From a virus: a DNA stretch of 21,756 nucleotides. The notes under the pieces were generated by a model, which searched no databases, had not been told where the DNA came from, and saw only the letters and a program-made list of their open reading frames with translations. Each line of letters starts with the position of its first letter. Positions within the stretch are counted from its first letter, which is position 1. The stretch spans positions 1 to 21,756 of the IMG/VR virus record IMGVR_UViG_3300035700_000063; one strand, written 5' to 3'. The position numbers and the translations under genes are program-made. Of the stretch, positions 14,669 to 21,273 are shown one piece after another.

Positions 14669-15525
14669 TACCACTCCTCTGGTAGTTGGTACATCATAGG
14701 ATTACCTTCGTCATCTACATCCCTCACCATCCACAGTAGATAGGCTTGTTCGAGGAAGTAGTCTACACCGTACCCCTTAGCCTCATAGAGGGCCTTTACA
14801 GCCCGATACATAGCTACCTCCGTCTCGCACTCCGAGAGGGCCTTGTACGCCATCACAGGCCCACCTCGGGGCAGACCTGGGATGGTGTCAACCTTATCTC
14901 CTGTAATCATCTGTGAGTAGAAGAACTTTAACCCTGTCCCTGTAATCTTGCCCTTCTCCGAGTGGCTCAAGGTTCCGAGGGAGTCTACTAGCAAGGGGCC
15001 AAACCCTGGTTGGCTCCCGCACTCCCATCCATACTGCCATCCTGGCATAATCCTCAAGTCCTTATCTCTGCTGCAAATGATGGTTGACTCTTCTTTAAGG
15101 AACCTTTGTTGGTGGATGCAGAGTAGGTCATCAGCCTCTATGCCCCAAGCTATCAAGGGGCTGTAGTGGTGATGTATGTACGCTAAGAGATTGTAGTAGT
15201 GGTAAGGTCTTTCAGAACGCTTATCCTTGTAAGGAGTTGCCTTGGCTACTTGGAAGCGGAAGTTAGGGACGAGGGGAAGGGCCTCAAGCCCCTCCCGTTT
15301 ACGCTTCCTGTTCTCTAGCCTTAATAGAAACGCGTTACCAGTTAGGAAAAGATCTGAGTCTTCATCTGCCCAGCAGGCGTCTTCAATCTCTTTAATCTTC
15401 TGATCGAATAGGCTAGCTACCGGCTCAAAGTCTCTTACAATCTTCTCCCCTGTATCCTCGTCCCTATACTCACCACCAAAGCAAGCCTCATACAGAACCA
15501 CGTCTGTATCTATAAGGCATTTCAA
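14668..15525 (-). CDS. 5'-3' exonuclease, T7 gp6/FEN-like
   Basis: A 285-residue flap-type nuclease that removes RNA primers and resects DNA ends in phage replication. Metal-binding acidic residues are in the expected order: Asp6 and Asp8 (Ile-Asp-Thr-Asp), Glu130-Ala-Asp132-Asp133, Asp154 and Asp156 (Ser-Arg-Asp-Lys-Asp), and Asp210 and Asp213 (Thr-Gly-Asp-Lys-Val-Asp). The last of these leads into the helix-3-turn-helix Ile-Pro-Gly-Leu-Pro-Arg-Gly-Gly. The start is TTG at 15525, four bases overlapping the previous stop (TTGA). The catalytic Asp6 is so close to the N-terminus that no later start is possible, and the next in-frame Met is about residue 160. The downstream HNH gene starts in its stop codon. 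Identification is secure. Confidence 0.95.
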   Translation of the reverse strand: MKCLIDTDVVLYEACFGGEYRDEDTGEKIVRDFEPVASLFDQKIKEIEDACWADEDSDLFLTGNAFLLRLENRKRKREGLEALPLVPNFRFQVAKATPYKDKRSERPYHYYNLLAYIHHHYSPLIAWGIEADDLLCIHQQRFLKEESTIICSRDKDLRIMPGWQYGWECGSQPGFGPLLVDSLGTLSHSEKGKITGTGLKFFYSQMITGDKVDTIPGLPRGGPVMAYKALSECETEVAMYRAVKALYEAKGYGVDYFLEQAYLLWMVRDVDDEGNPMMYQLPEEW

Positions 15526-15719
15526 GCAGGCTCCTCCACTCGGTTAGCTGCAATGGCGTAGTTAGTGAGGCCCCCTTTAGGTCGGAAGAACACATACTTC
15601 TTACCTTCAAGCGTAACACGGCCTGTCACCTCTCCCACCATGCCAGAGTACAGGCCCTCCTTCTCAAGGCCCTCTCCGTCTACCAGAATATCTTTCTCTT
15701 CATAGCCCGTCTTTTTCAT
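15522..15719 (-). CDS. Small protein of unknown function (65 aa), beta-rich
   Basis: I do not recognise this family. ATG at 15719 is chosen because AGGGG lies about 6 nt upstream. A longer form from TTG at 15746 or ATG at 15740 has no ribosome site and would lie mostly inside the 41-aa gene. The product starts with a charged segment, then Gly-Met-Val-Gly-Glu-Val-Thr-Gly and Lys-Lys-Tyr-Val-Phe-Phe-Arg-Pro-Lys-Gly-Gly, alternating strands and turns like a small barrel (SH3-like), and ends in an acidic tail. It overlaps the 41-aa gene by 20 nt and the exonuclease by 4 nt. It may be a nuclease or replication accessory protein, but nothing in the sequence proves this. Confidence 0.75.
   Translation of the reverse strand: MKKTGYEEKDILVDGEGLEKEGLYSGMVGEVTGRVTLEGKKYVFFRPKGGLTNYAIAANRVEEPA
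15531..15537 (-). promoter_or_regulatory. Ribosome binding site setting the exonuclease TTG start
   Basis: GGAGGAG on the - strand lies 5 nt before the TTG at 15525, within the last codons of the 65-aa gene. It is one of the strongest such sites in the window and compensates for the weak start codon. Confidence 0.7.
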
Positions 15720-15825
15720 CAATGTACCCCTGCCATTCATAATCAAAGATAATTTTATTGCTTACCATCTGAGCAAGCTCCAACTGTTCTAGGGAGTCAA
15801 ACTCGGGGGATGCGTATGTTACCAT
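15700..15825 (-). CDS. Very small protein of unknown function (41 aa)
   Basis: A short open frame, easy to miss, bridges the SSB-like gene and the 65-aa gene. ATG at 15825 overlaps the end of the SSB-like gene by 7 nt, with GAGGA about 9 nt upstream inside its acidic tail. The stop (TGA at 15700-15702) falls 20 nt into the next gene. The product runs from Met-Val-Thr-Tyr-Ala-Ser-Pro-Glu to Glu-Lys-Asp-Gly-Leu. It is acidic and contains a Leu-Glu-Gln-Leu-Glu-Leu helix and a Phe-Asp-Tyr-Glu-Trp-Gln-Gly-Tyr aromatic patch. Without it there would be a gap of about 100 nt in an otherwise gapless operon. The function is unknown. Confidence 0.6.
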   Translation of the reverse strand: MVTYASPEFDSLEQLELAQMVSNKIIFDYEWQGYIDEKDGL

Positions 15826-16562
15826 GGCTTGTCGTCCTCATCATCGGTGTCATCTTCTTCCTCTGTGTCTTCAGGCTCTTCCTTAGGCTCTACAGGGGGC
15901 TTCTCCTTCTTACCCTTGGCCTTCCCCTTGCCTCCTGTTAGAAGCTCTTCTAGGGGGCTTCCTGCGTACTCTAGGTTGCCCTTAATCTTCTCTTGCAACC
16001 AATCAGGTAGGGCCATGAATACTTCTAAGTCAGGTTCCTCTAAGCTAAACATCTTAGTTGGGTTGACTAGCTCAGGCGTCTTGGTAGCATCACGAGGACG
16101 CATGGCTGATAGGTCTTGAATACCATTGCGCTCCTTACCAGCATTGGGGCCATTCTTCAGCGTGAAAGTCTTCAGCAGCACATTGGCAGGAGCACCCAGT
16201 AACATACTGAAGTCGCCCTCATGTACCTGCTTAGGGTCTAAGGCTAGGTAGCGCTTAGTAGACTTAGCTCGTTCGCTGGAAAGGTTATACAAAGGGAACT
16301 CTTCCGACAACCAACGTGGCTTGTCTTCGATCTCCTCCCCTTCTTCATCCTTCAAGAACTCGTCAACAAACTCATAGGTTAGTTGAATCTGGTGAGCAGG
16401 TGGCTTCTCTTCGCCTTGGAAAGGACGCTGTGGTTGCACCCCTAGGTCAATGATTTGGACAACACGGACAGGGTATGTACCTGCATCCAACACCTCTTGC
16501 TCTACGAAATCCTTACCACCTGCTGAACCATTTGCTGCTTTCTTAGCGTTTAAACCGGCCAT
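15819..16562 (-). CDS. Probable single-stranded DNA-binding protein with acidic tail
   Basis: A 247-residue soluble protein. The N-terminal ~190 residues have a mixed beta/alpha pattern with many Val, Tyr, Phe and Lys. A Lys-rich linker (Gly-Lys-Ala-Lys-Gly-Lys-Lys, about 213-219) follows, then a highly acidic tail ending Asp-Glu-Asp-Asp-Lys-Pro-Trp. An acidic C-terminus closed by an aromatic residue is what T7 gp2.5 and bacterial SSB use to contact polymerase and helicase. It is encoded in the replisome operon, two genes after DNA polymerase, where an SSB is expected and no other candidate is seen. I do not recognise a family signature in the core, so the SSB role is inferred. ATG at 16562 has GGCGAGGAA upstream, inside the end of the membrane protein gene. 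Confidence 0.7.
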   Translation of the reverse strand: MAGLNAKKAANGSAGGKDFVEQEVLDAGTYPVRVVQIIDLGVQPQRPFQGEEKPPAHQIQLTYEFVDEFLKDEEGEEIEDKPRWLSEEFPLYNLSSERAKSTKRYLALDPKQVHEGDFSMLLGAPANVLLKTFTLKNGPNAGKERNGIQDLSAMRPRDATKTPELVNPTKMFSLEEPDLEVFMALPDWLQEKIKGNLEYAGSPLEELLTGGKGKAKGKKEKPPVEPKEEPEDTEEEDDTDDEDDKPW

Positions 16563-16565
16563 GTA

Positions 16566-16787
16566 TTATTCCTCGCCTTTAATATAATTATGAATTAAAA
16601 CTGGGATTGTGAAGAGCGTCATGGATATTACTAGGTAGACAGTCGTCCAGAAGTCGCTCATAGGCATATCGCTGTATACCTCTTCCAACCAAGCCTTTAC
16701 CTCCTCAGGATCTTCCTTGTAATTCCATGCTATGATTGTCGCAGAGACAATGCTATTAGTTGTTAAGTAAATTAATAGCCAAGTCAT
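16566..16787 (-). CDS. Small two-helix membrane protein of unknown function (73 aa)
   Basis: ATG at 16787 follows a perfect AGGAGGT, the best ribosome site in the window, just after the DNA polymerase stop. The protein has two hydrophobic segments, about residues 2-21 and 47-68. They are joined by an acidic loop (Glu-Asp-Pro-Glu-Glu-Val-Lys-Ala-Trp-Leu-Glu-Glu-Val), and the protein ends Lys-Gly-Glu-Glu. I recognise no family. It sits between DNA polymerase and the SSB-like gene with 3-9 nt gaps, so it is made together with the replisome. It might anchor replication to the membrane, block superinfection or act in host takeover; none is shown by the sequence. Confidence 0.78.
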   Translation of the reverse strand: MTWLLIYLTTNSIVSATIIAWNYKEDPEEVKAWLEEVYSDMPMSDFWTTVYLVISMTLFTIPVLIHNYIKGEE

Positions 16788-16796
16788 ACTTACCTC

Positions 16797-18731
16797 CTAG
16801 TGGATATCCCACCATGTTTTTCCTATCTTAGCTTCCCCCTCATGTGGGCAAGCGATGTTGTAGAATTTACCTGCATCAACTATGCACCTCTCAGCTATAG
16901 AAGCTACATCTTTTGCAATCTCCTCACGGCATTCAACCGTAAACTCATCATGAACAAAGGCTACTACACCATAGTCCACACCATGCTTGTACTTCTTACT
17001 CAGCCTCTTACAGAGTAAGTTGTAAGCAGCGCTCATCATTATCCCCTCGTCTGATTGAAGCATGTACACTAATATCTGATGTTCGCTGTCAATCACAATA
17101 GGTCTACCATCAAGCCCTGCTATACACCCCCTGTGATATTCAAGCTTACCCCAGTCGTTTATACGTTGCTTAGCATTGCTCCTCCACTCTTTAGTTAGGT
17201 TAGTAACAAGCGCTTCGAAACCTGCTGCCACAGAGAGAAGGGCTTCCCTAATCTTAGCACCTACATTAAGGTCGGTAGACCCGAAAGAAGAGGCAAGCTT
17301 CTTATCGGAAGCACCAAAGGTCATGGCGTAGTTTAGTGTCTTTGCCATGTGGTAGGAAACCTCTAGGCCAGCAACCTCCTTGATAGCTCTCTGGTTTACG
17401 TGGTGAATGGATGTACCATCTTCCTTACTGCCATTGATAAGGGTATCAGTGAAGAAGTCATCACCAACCCTGGCTGCAAGCATCCGGTTCTGACACCCAG
17501 CAGAGTCACACCCCACTAGGGTATACCCAGGCTTAGCTATGAACACCTTACGCATCTGCTTACCAAAGAAGGCATCGCCTCCCGGTACGTTCACTATTCC
17601 AGCGTGCTTCATCCTCCCTGTAGTAGCTACGCCACTAACCCTTGCTGCTATCCTCCCATCTGGTCGTATAAGCTTCTTCCAGCCTTCAAGGTTGCTACGC
17701 CTATGCCTACACTGAACACGCTTAGCAATCATCCTGCCGACCTTACCGGACACACCTAGGAATGGATCATCTCCGTGAAGTTTAGGGGAGGTCTTCGTTA
17801 AGTTACCCCTCTCGTCTTTCTCAGGTCTACCTTTCTTATCTTTCTTGTAGTTCCAAGTCTCGGGTATCCAGCCCTCTGAGAGAAGGAAGTCTTTAGTTTC
17901 CTCATTACTGTCTAGATTAACAAGACGAAAGCTAATACGGCTAAAAGCACCCACCACATTTTGATTACGATGTAAAGGGTCAAGACCATCCATCCAGTTA
18001 AGAACTTGAGAAGTGTACTCCCTATTTTTCTTGAAGGGCTTGCTAACGAATTTGTATTCACCTTTAACCTTCTGCTCTTCAACAATGAGCTTTAAAGGCA
18101 ACATAGGGACAATGGATTTATCAATCTTTCTTATCCAATGTGTTAGAAGATTGATTGATTTATCAATGTAAACTTCGTCAACTAACCACCCATATTGCTC
18201 TTGTTTATGTAAGTTCTTGAACAGCTCGAAGGATAGAAGGTGTGCCTTACGCCAACTCTGACCTTTAATCTCCTTCATTAGTTCAAAGAACGTGAGCTTA
18301 TTTATCTCAACATCTTCGGAACAGCGGTGTAGCATACCCTCATCGAAGCTATCCCACTCATGGTAGTCAGGTTTGTCCACCCCTACCCTTACACCCCAGG
18401 CATACAGGCTGTGTGGGCCTGCTGTACGGTCTCTAGCCTGAATAGGTAGGGTACGTTTAGGTTTATGTAAACGGCTCATGACAAGCGTGTCTACCACCTT
18501 CCCCTTGAAAACTCTGCCTGTCATCTTCTCCAAGAGAGGGAGGTCGTATGAGATGATGTTGTGACCAATCAAGACCTCTGCCTTCATGAGTCTGTCAGCA
18601 AGATCCCCTATCTGGTGTGGGCGGTACTTCCACACATCATCACTGTTTAGATCAGCAACAACTCCGCAATGTATTGTTGTTGCCTTGTCAAGGAGGTTGT
18701 CCGCTTCCAGATCGAATACATATACACTCAT
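16797..18731 (-). CDS. DNA polymerase, family A, T7 gp5-like with proofreading domain
   Basis: A 644-residue replicative polymerase that aligns with T7 gp5 (about 704 residues) from end to end; even the C-terminal Lys-Ile-Gly-Lys-Thr-Trp-Trp-Asp-Ile-His matches. Exonuclease: Asp7 and Glu9 (Exo I), Asp63 (Exo II), Asp140 (Exo III). Polymerase: Thr-Gly-Arg373, motif A Asp409, motif B Lys464 and Tyr468, motif C His594-Asp595-Glu596. Three conserved positions are unusual. Exo III reads His135-x4-Asp140 and lacks the Tyr four residues before the Asp. The Glu after motif A Asp (T7 Glu480) is Gln414. The O-helix Arg (T7 Arg518) is Tyr460. Tyr468 corresponds to T7 Tyr526, which favours fast synthesis and dideoxynucleotide use. 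It lies 5 nt after the sigma-like gene. T7 uses thioredoxin as clamp; whether this enzyme does is unknown. The identity is secure. Confidence 0.97.
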   Translation of the reverse strand: MSVYVFDLEADNLLDKATTIHCGVVADLNSDDVWKYRPHQIGDLADRLMKAEVLIGHNIISYDLPLLEKMTGRVFKGKVVDTLVMSRLHKPKRTLPIQARDRTAGPHSLYAWGVRVGVDKPDYHEWDSFDEGMLHRCSEDVEINKLTFFELMKEIKGQSWRKAHLLSFELFKNLHKQEQYGWLVDEVYIDKSINLLTHWIRKIDKSIVPMLPLKLIVEEQKVKGEYKFVSKPFKKNREYTSQVLNWMDGLDPLHRNQNVVGAFSRISFRLVNLDSNEETKDFLLSEGWIPETWNYKKDKKGRPEKDERGNLTKTSPKLHGDDPFLGVSGKVGRMIAKRVQCRHRRSNLEGWKKLIRPDGRIAARVSGVATTGRMKHAGIVNVPGGDAFFGKQMRKVFIAKPGYTLVGCDSAGCQNRMLAARVGDDFFTDTLINGSKEDGTSIHHVNQRAIKEVAGLEVSYHMAKTLNYAMTFGASDKKLASSFGSTDLNVGAKIREALLSVAAGFEALVTNLTKEWRSNAKQRINDWGKLEYHRGCIAGLDGRPIVIDSEHQILVYMLQSDEGIMMSAAYNLLCKRLSKKYKHGVDYGVVAFVHDEFTVECREEIAKDVASIAERCIVDAGKFYNIACPHEGEAKIGKTWWDIH

Positions 18732-18736
18732 TGCCT

Positions 18737-19222
18737 TTAACCTGTCGAGTATTTAGCAAGCATATCCAGCTTGAATCTACGTAGGATATGCTCAATACCC
18801 CGAGAACCTTCCTCTACAATCTCTGCAATCTCTCGGGGACGGTATCCCTTGATGAAGGTTAAGCGTAAGACTTGCTGGTGGGCCTCCGGCCTGCCGTCAA
18901 TCTCGCCTACTACCTCTTTCATAGTGGAGATACCTAACCCTCGGAAGTCTTCGAAGGGTTCGTCTTTCTCCATCTCATCCCGGACTAAGCCTTGCTGAAG
19001 TTCTTGGCGTTTAAAGTCGTAGGTACAGCGCTTAATGATACGCTGTAGCCATACCTCCAACGATGCCTTACCTCCATCAAAGCTTTCACAATGCTTCAAG
19101 GCCCGGCAGTACGCCTCTTGCACAATGTCTTCAGCGTTATACAAACCACCTACCCGTCCTGCCAAAGCCTTGGCTTGCTTAGAAGACTTCTCTCTATAGA
19201 GTGCTTCGATTTCTTCATACAT
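18737..19222 (-). CDS. ECF-like RNA polymerase sigma factor
   Basis: A 161-residue protein with the two-domain plan of ECF sigma factors. Region 2 (about 28-75) contains Asn-Ala-Glu-Asp-Ile-Val-Gln-Glu-Ala, a conserved Trp-Leu in Leu-Glu-Val-Trp-Leu-Gln-Arg-Ile, and a terminal Asp-Phe-Lys-Arg. These correspond to core-binding and -10 recognition elements. A linker of about 40 residues leads to region 4 (about 112-155). There Val-Leu-Arg-Leu-Thr-Phe-Ile-Lys-Gly-Tyr is followed by Arg-Glu-Ile-Ala-Glu-Ile, the -35 reading helix-turn-helix. It would direct host RNA polymerase to phage promoters, probably of a later gene class. It lies between the 53-aa gene (8-nt overlap) and DNA polymerase, with GAGGAAG before its ATG. 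No phage RNA polymerase is seen here, which makes a sigma factor plausible. The class is fairly secure; the regulon is unknown. Confidence 0.85.
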   Translation of the reverse strand: MYEEIEALYREKSSKQAKALAGRVGGLYNAEDIVQEAYCRALKHCESFDGGKASLEVWLQRIIKRCTYDFKRQELQQGLVRDEMEKDEPFEDFRGLGISTMKEVVGEIDGRPEAHQQVLRLTFIKGYRPREIAEIVEEGSRGIEHILRRFKLDMLAKYSTG

Positions 19223-19376
19223 ATACTTCTTCCTCAGTTATTCGTACAATCCTTCCATCTAGGGTATCTAGAAGACGTCGAGAGGCTTCATCTAAGTTAT
19301 TGAAAGTCATTCCTTGCAGGAAGTGCTGCTCTGCCTCACTCCAGAACTCTACACGCCAACTCATCTTAATAATCAT
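19215..19376 (-). CDS. Small protein of unknown function (53 aa)
   Basis: A short coding frame between primase-helicase and the sigma-like gene. ATG at 19376 is chosen because GGAG lies about 7 nt upstream, spanning the primase stop. A longer form from 19454 would overlap the primase by 77 nt. The product has Met-Ser-Trp-Arg-Val-Glu-Phe-Trp near the start, a central Asn-Asn-Leu-Asp-Glu-Ala-Ser-Arg-Arg-Leu-Leu helix and an acidic Thr-Glu-Glu-Glu-Val-Tyr-Val end. Its last 8 nt are shared with the sigma start, so the two are probably coupled. It could be a partner of the sigma factor, but I recognise no family. Confidence 0.7.
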   Translation of the reverse strand: MIIKMSWRVEFWSEAEQHFLQGMTFNNLDEASRRLLDTLDGRIVRITEEEVYV

Positions 19377-19377
19377 A

Positions 19378-21030
19378 TCACATCTCCGCAAACAACCCTG
19401 TCTTTCTGTTCCAGAAAAGAGGTATTGAACCCACCTCACCAAACTCCCTATCATCCAGCAGAACTAAGTGCCTTACGTTACGCTTTCCATCACTTAGGTC
19501 TGGGTCTTTATTACCTTCCAGTCCAAACATGTAGTTGCAAGAACGTCCCATAGCACGAGACCCAGCAAACTGAGAGGTAAGAACATGTCCCCCTCGATCA
19601 TGAGATACACCGCTGTCAGGGTTACGCAAGTGACAGAAGATGAAGATAGCCACATCCAAGTCTTTAGCCATTGCTGCTAGCTCTTGTGCTATCTCTTGCA
19701 GCTTTGTGTTGGCATCAGCCGAGTCCATACCGTTGGTTAGATTAGTGATGGGGTCTATGAATACAGCCTTACACCCCTCACTTGCGGCTGATCTAATGTC
19801 AGTCTTCAACGTATCCCAGCCTAGGTGCTGGTAGAGGTTTACCATGCACAACTTGTCTTGTATAACTTCACCTGCTGCATCGTAGGCCCCTTCATCGAAC
19901 TCTACCTTCGGATCATGGAACACCTTGCCTGCAATCTTACCAGCAACTAGCTTGTATGTCTTAGCGTTAGCTTCTTCCGGCTTAGCCATCATCACTGACC
20001 AACCCACTTTCTCTATTAACCATGCCCCTAGTGTGTTCACAACCTCGCTCTTACCCATTTTCTGTGCTGCACCTAGGTAGTAGGTCTCTCCTGGTCTAAT
20101 CCCCCTTGTGAGGTCTGTAAGGCGCTTCCAGGGCCACGGTACACCCCACTGTGCTGGAACCTTAGCTGACTCGTGAACCTCCCTTCCCCAAACTAACCTT
20201 GTGTTCTTAGCTTTGACAGCGTTGAACGTAACAGCTTTATGGGCTGCCTTTGTCTTCCCCTGAAGTATACATTCGTTAGCATCCTTGCAAGGTAGCTCAA
20301 TAGAGGTAGCATCCGGGAACACCTTCATCGCTGCTTCTAAGGCTTCTTGCCCTGCCTTATCGTTATCAAAGCAGAAGCTAACTTCTTTAAAGCTTCTCTT
20401 AATCTTGGAAGCTAGCCTAGCTAGGTCTTTACTAGCACTGGCAGCACCATGGGGTAAGGAAGCTATAGCAGGTATATTATCCTTCCACTTATCCTGTGTG
20501 TGCATCTCCAGGATACGATCAAGGGCGGGTACGTCCATTTCTCCTTCTACAATTATTAACCGCTTTGCCCCTGTTGTTACTGCCTGCTCCCAACCGAATA
20601 GATCTACATCAGTCTGGTCTCCCAGCGCCCAGAACTTCTTAGGCTCAATCAGCTTAACTTTGTAGGAAGTTTGCTCACCGTTCTTAGTGTAAGGGAAGTA
20701 GATGAACTTAACGGTCTTACCATCTTCCTCACTAAATCCTAGCTTAATGCCGTACTTCTCTAGGGAAGATTTACGCAGTCGTCTGTCTTTTAAATCCTCT
20801 ACAGGGTAAGTGTTAATCTCCCTAATCTCTGCCTCAACCTCCTCCTTACTTTTCCTCAGTCTTTTCTTAATAGGGAAGTCTTGAACTTCCCTACCGTCTA
20901 GTGGATCAGGGACATACTTCTTACACGAAAAGCAAAATCCGTCTGTTAGGCCACCCTCCTTCTCGAAAACCTGTAGCCCATCTGTCGAGCCACAGGAGTG
21001 AGGGAGTTTCATTATACATTGTCCTGACAT
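19378..21030 (-). CDS. Primase-helicase, T7 gp4-like
   Basis: A 550-residue fusion that makes RNA primers and unwinds DNA at the fork. Its N-terminal zinc-binding region has Cys13, Cys33 and Cys36. The first Cys of the T7 set is missing, and His11 or Cys5 may replace it. The TOPRIM primase has Glu163 (Val-Glu-Gly-Glu-Met-Asp) and Asp222-x-Asp224. The helicase has Walker A Gly320 to Ser328 (with Gly326-Lys327-Ser328), Walker B Ile-Asp426, and His467 in Phe-Cys-His-Leu. The length is near T7 gp4A (566). ATG at 21030 sits in TAATG with the stop of the 70-aa gene, after a G-rich ribosome site. The 53-aa gene starts 1 nt after its stop. It works with the T7-like polymerase encoded two genes downstream. 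The identity is secure. Confidence 0.96.
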   Translation of the reverse strand: MSGQCIMKLPHSCGSTDGLQVFEKEGGLTDGFCFSCKKYVPDPLDGREVQDFPIKKRLRKSKEEVEAEIREINTYPVEDLKDRRLRKSSLEKYGIKLGFSEEDGKTVKFIYFPYTKNGEQTSYKVKLIEPKKFWALGDQTDVDLFGWEQAVTTGAKRLIIVEGEMDVPALDRILEMHTQDKWKDNIPAIASLPHGAASASKDLARLASKIKRSFKEVSFCFDNDKAGQEALEAAMKVFPDATSIELPCKDANECILQGKTKAAHKAVTFNAVKAKNTRLVWGREVHESAKVPAQWGVPWPWKRLTDLTRGIRPGETYYLGAAQKMGKSEVVNTLGAWLIEKVGWSVMMAKPEEANAKTYKLVAGKIAGKVFHDPKVEFDEGAYDAAGEVIQDKLCMVNLYQHLGWDTLKTDIRSAASEGCKAVFIDPITNLTNGMDSADANTKLQEIAQELAAMAKDLDVAIFIFCHLRNPDSGVSHDRGGHVLTSQFAGSRAMGRSCNYMFGLEGNKDPDLSDGKRNVRHLVLLDDREFGEVGSIPLFWNRKTGLFAEM

Positions 21031-21242
21031 TACACCCCCCAGCTCACAGTTCCAAACCAGTCAATGAACCCTGTCTCTTCTCCCTTCTTAAACCTAATAC
21101 CAGAACTTGACTCCTCCAAATCATGTAGGTCAAACTCTAACAAGTATAGATATTTCTTAGCACATTGCCTGCCCTCGAAGGGGAACAGGTCTAGAATTCT
21201 ATCTACTTCAGCTTCAAAAGCTGAAACTTTTTTACTGTTCAT
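21030..21242 (-). CDS. Small acidic protein of unknown function (70 aa)
   Basis: ATG at 21242 is chosen because GGAG lies about 9 nt upstream. Longer in-frame versions starting up to 21329 would overlap the methyltransferase and lack a ribosome site. The product is acidic and soluble. It has a helix with Phe-Glu-Ala-Glu-Val-Asp-Arg-Ile-Leu, a Leu-Tyr-Leu-Leu-Glu-Phe-Asp-Leu segment and a C-terminal Phe-Ile-Asp-Trp-Phe-Gly. I recognise no family. It shares one base with the primase-helicase start (TAATG), so it probably helps couple translation into that gene. The 31-nt gap to the methyltransferase is the largest inside the - strand operon. Confidence 0.72.
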   Translation of the reverse strand: MNSKKVSAFEAEVDRILDLFPFEGRQCAKKYLYLLEFDLHDLEESSSGIRFKKGEETGFIDWFGTVSWGV

Positions 21243-21273
21243 TGCTTTGACTCCATGTCTGTGAGAATCGAGA

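Noticed and set aside
15829-16119. A + strand open frame starting with a run of serines
   Set aside because: The serines are the reverse reading of the acidic tail of the SSB-like protein; pure shadow.
19377-19454. Longer start for the 53-aa gene
   Set aside because: The extra 26 codons lie inside the primase-helicase C-terminus; a well-placed GGAG precedes the ATG at 19376.
20285-20665. A 126-codon + strand open frame
   Set aside because: It lies antisense to the primase-helicase, whose TOPRIM motifs are clear in the other strand.
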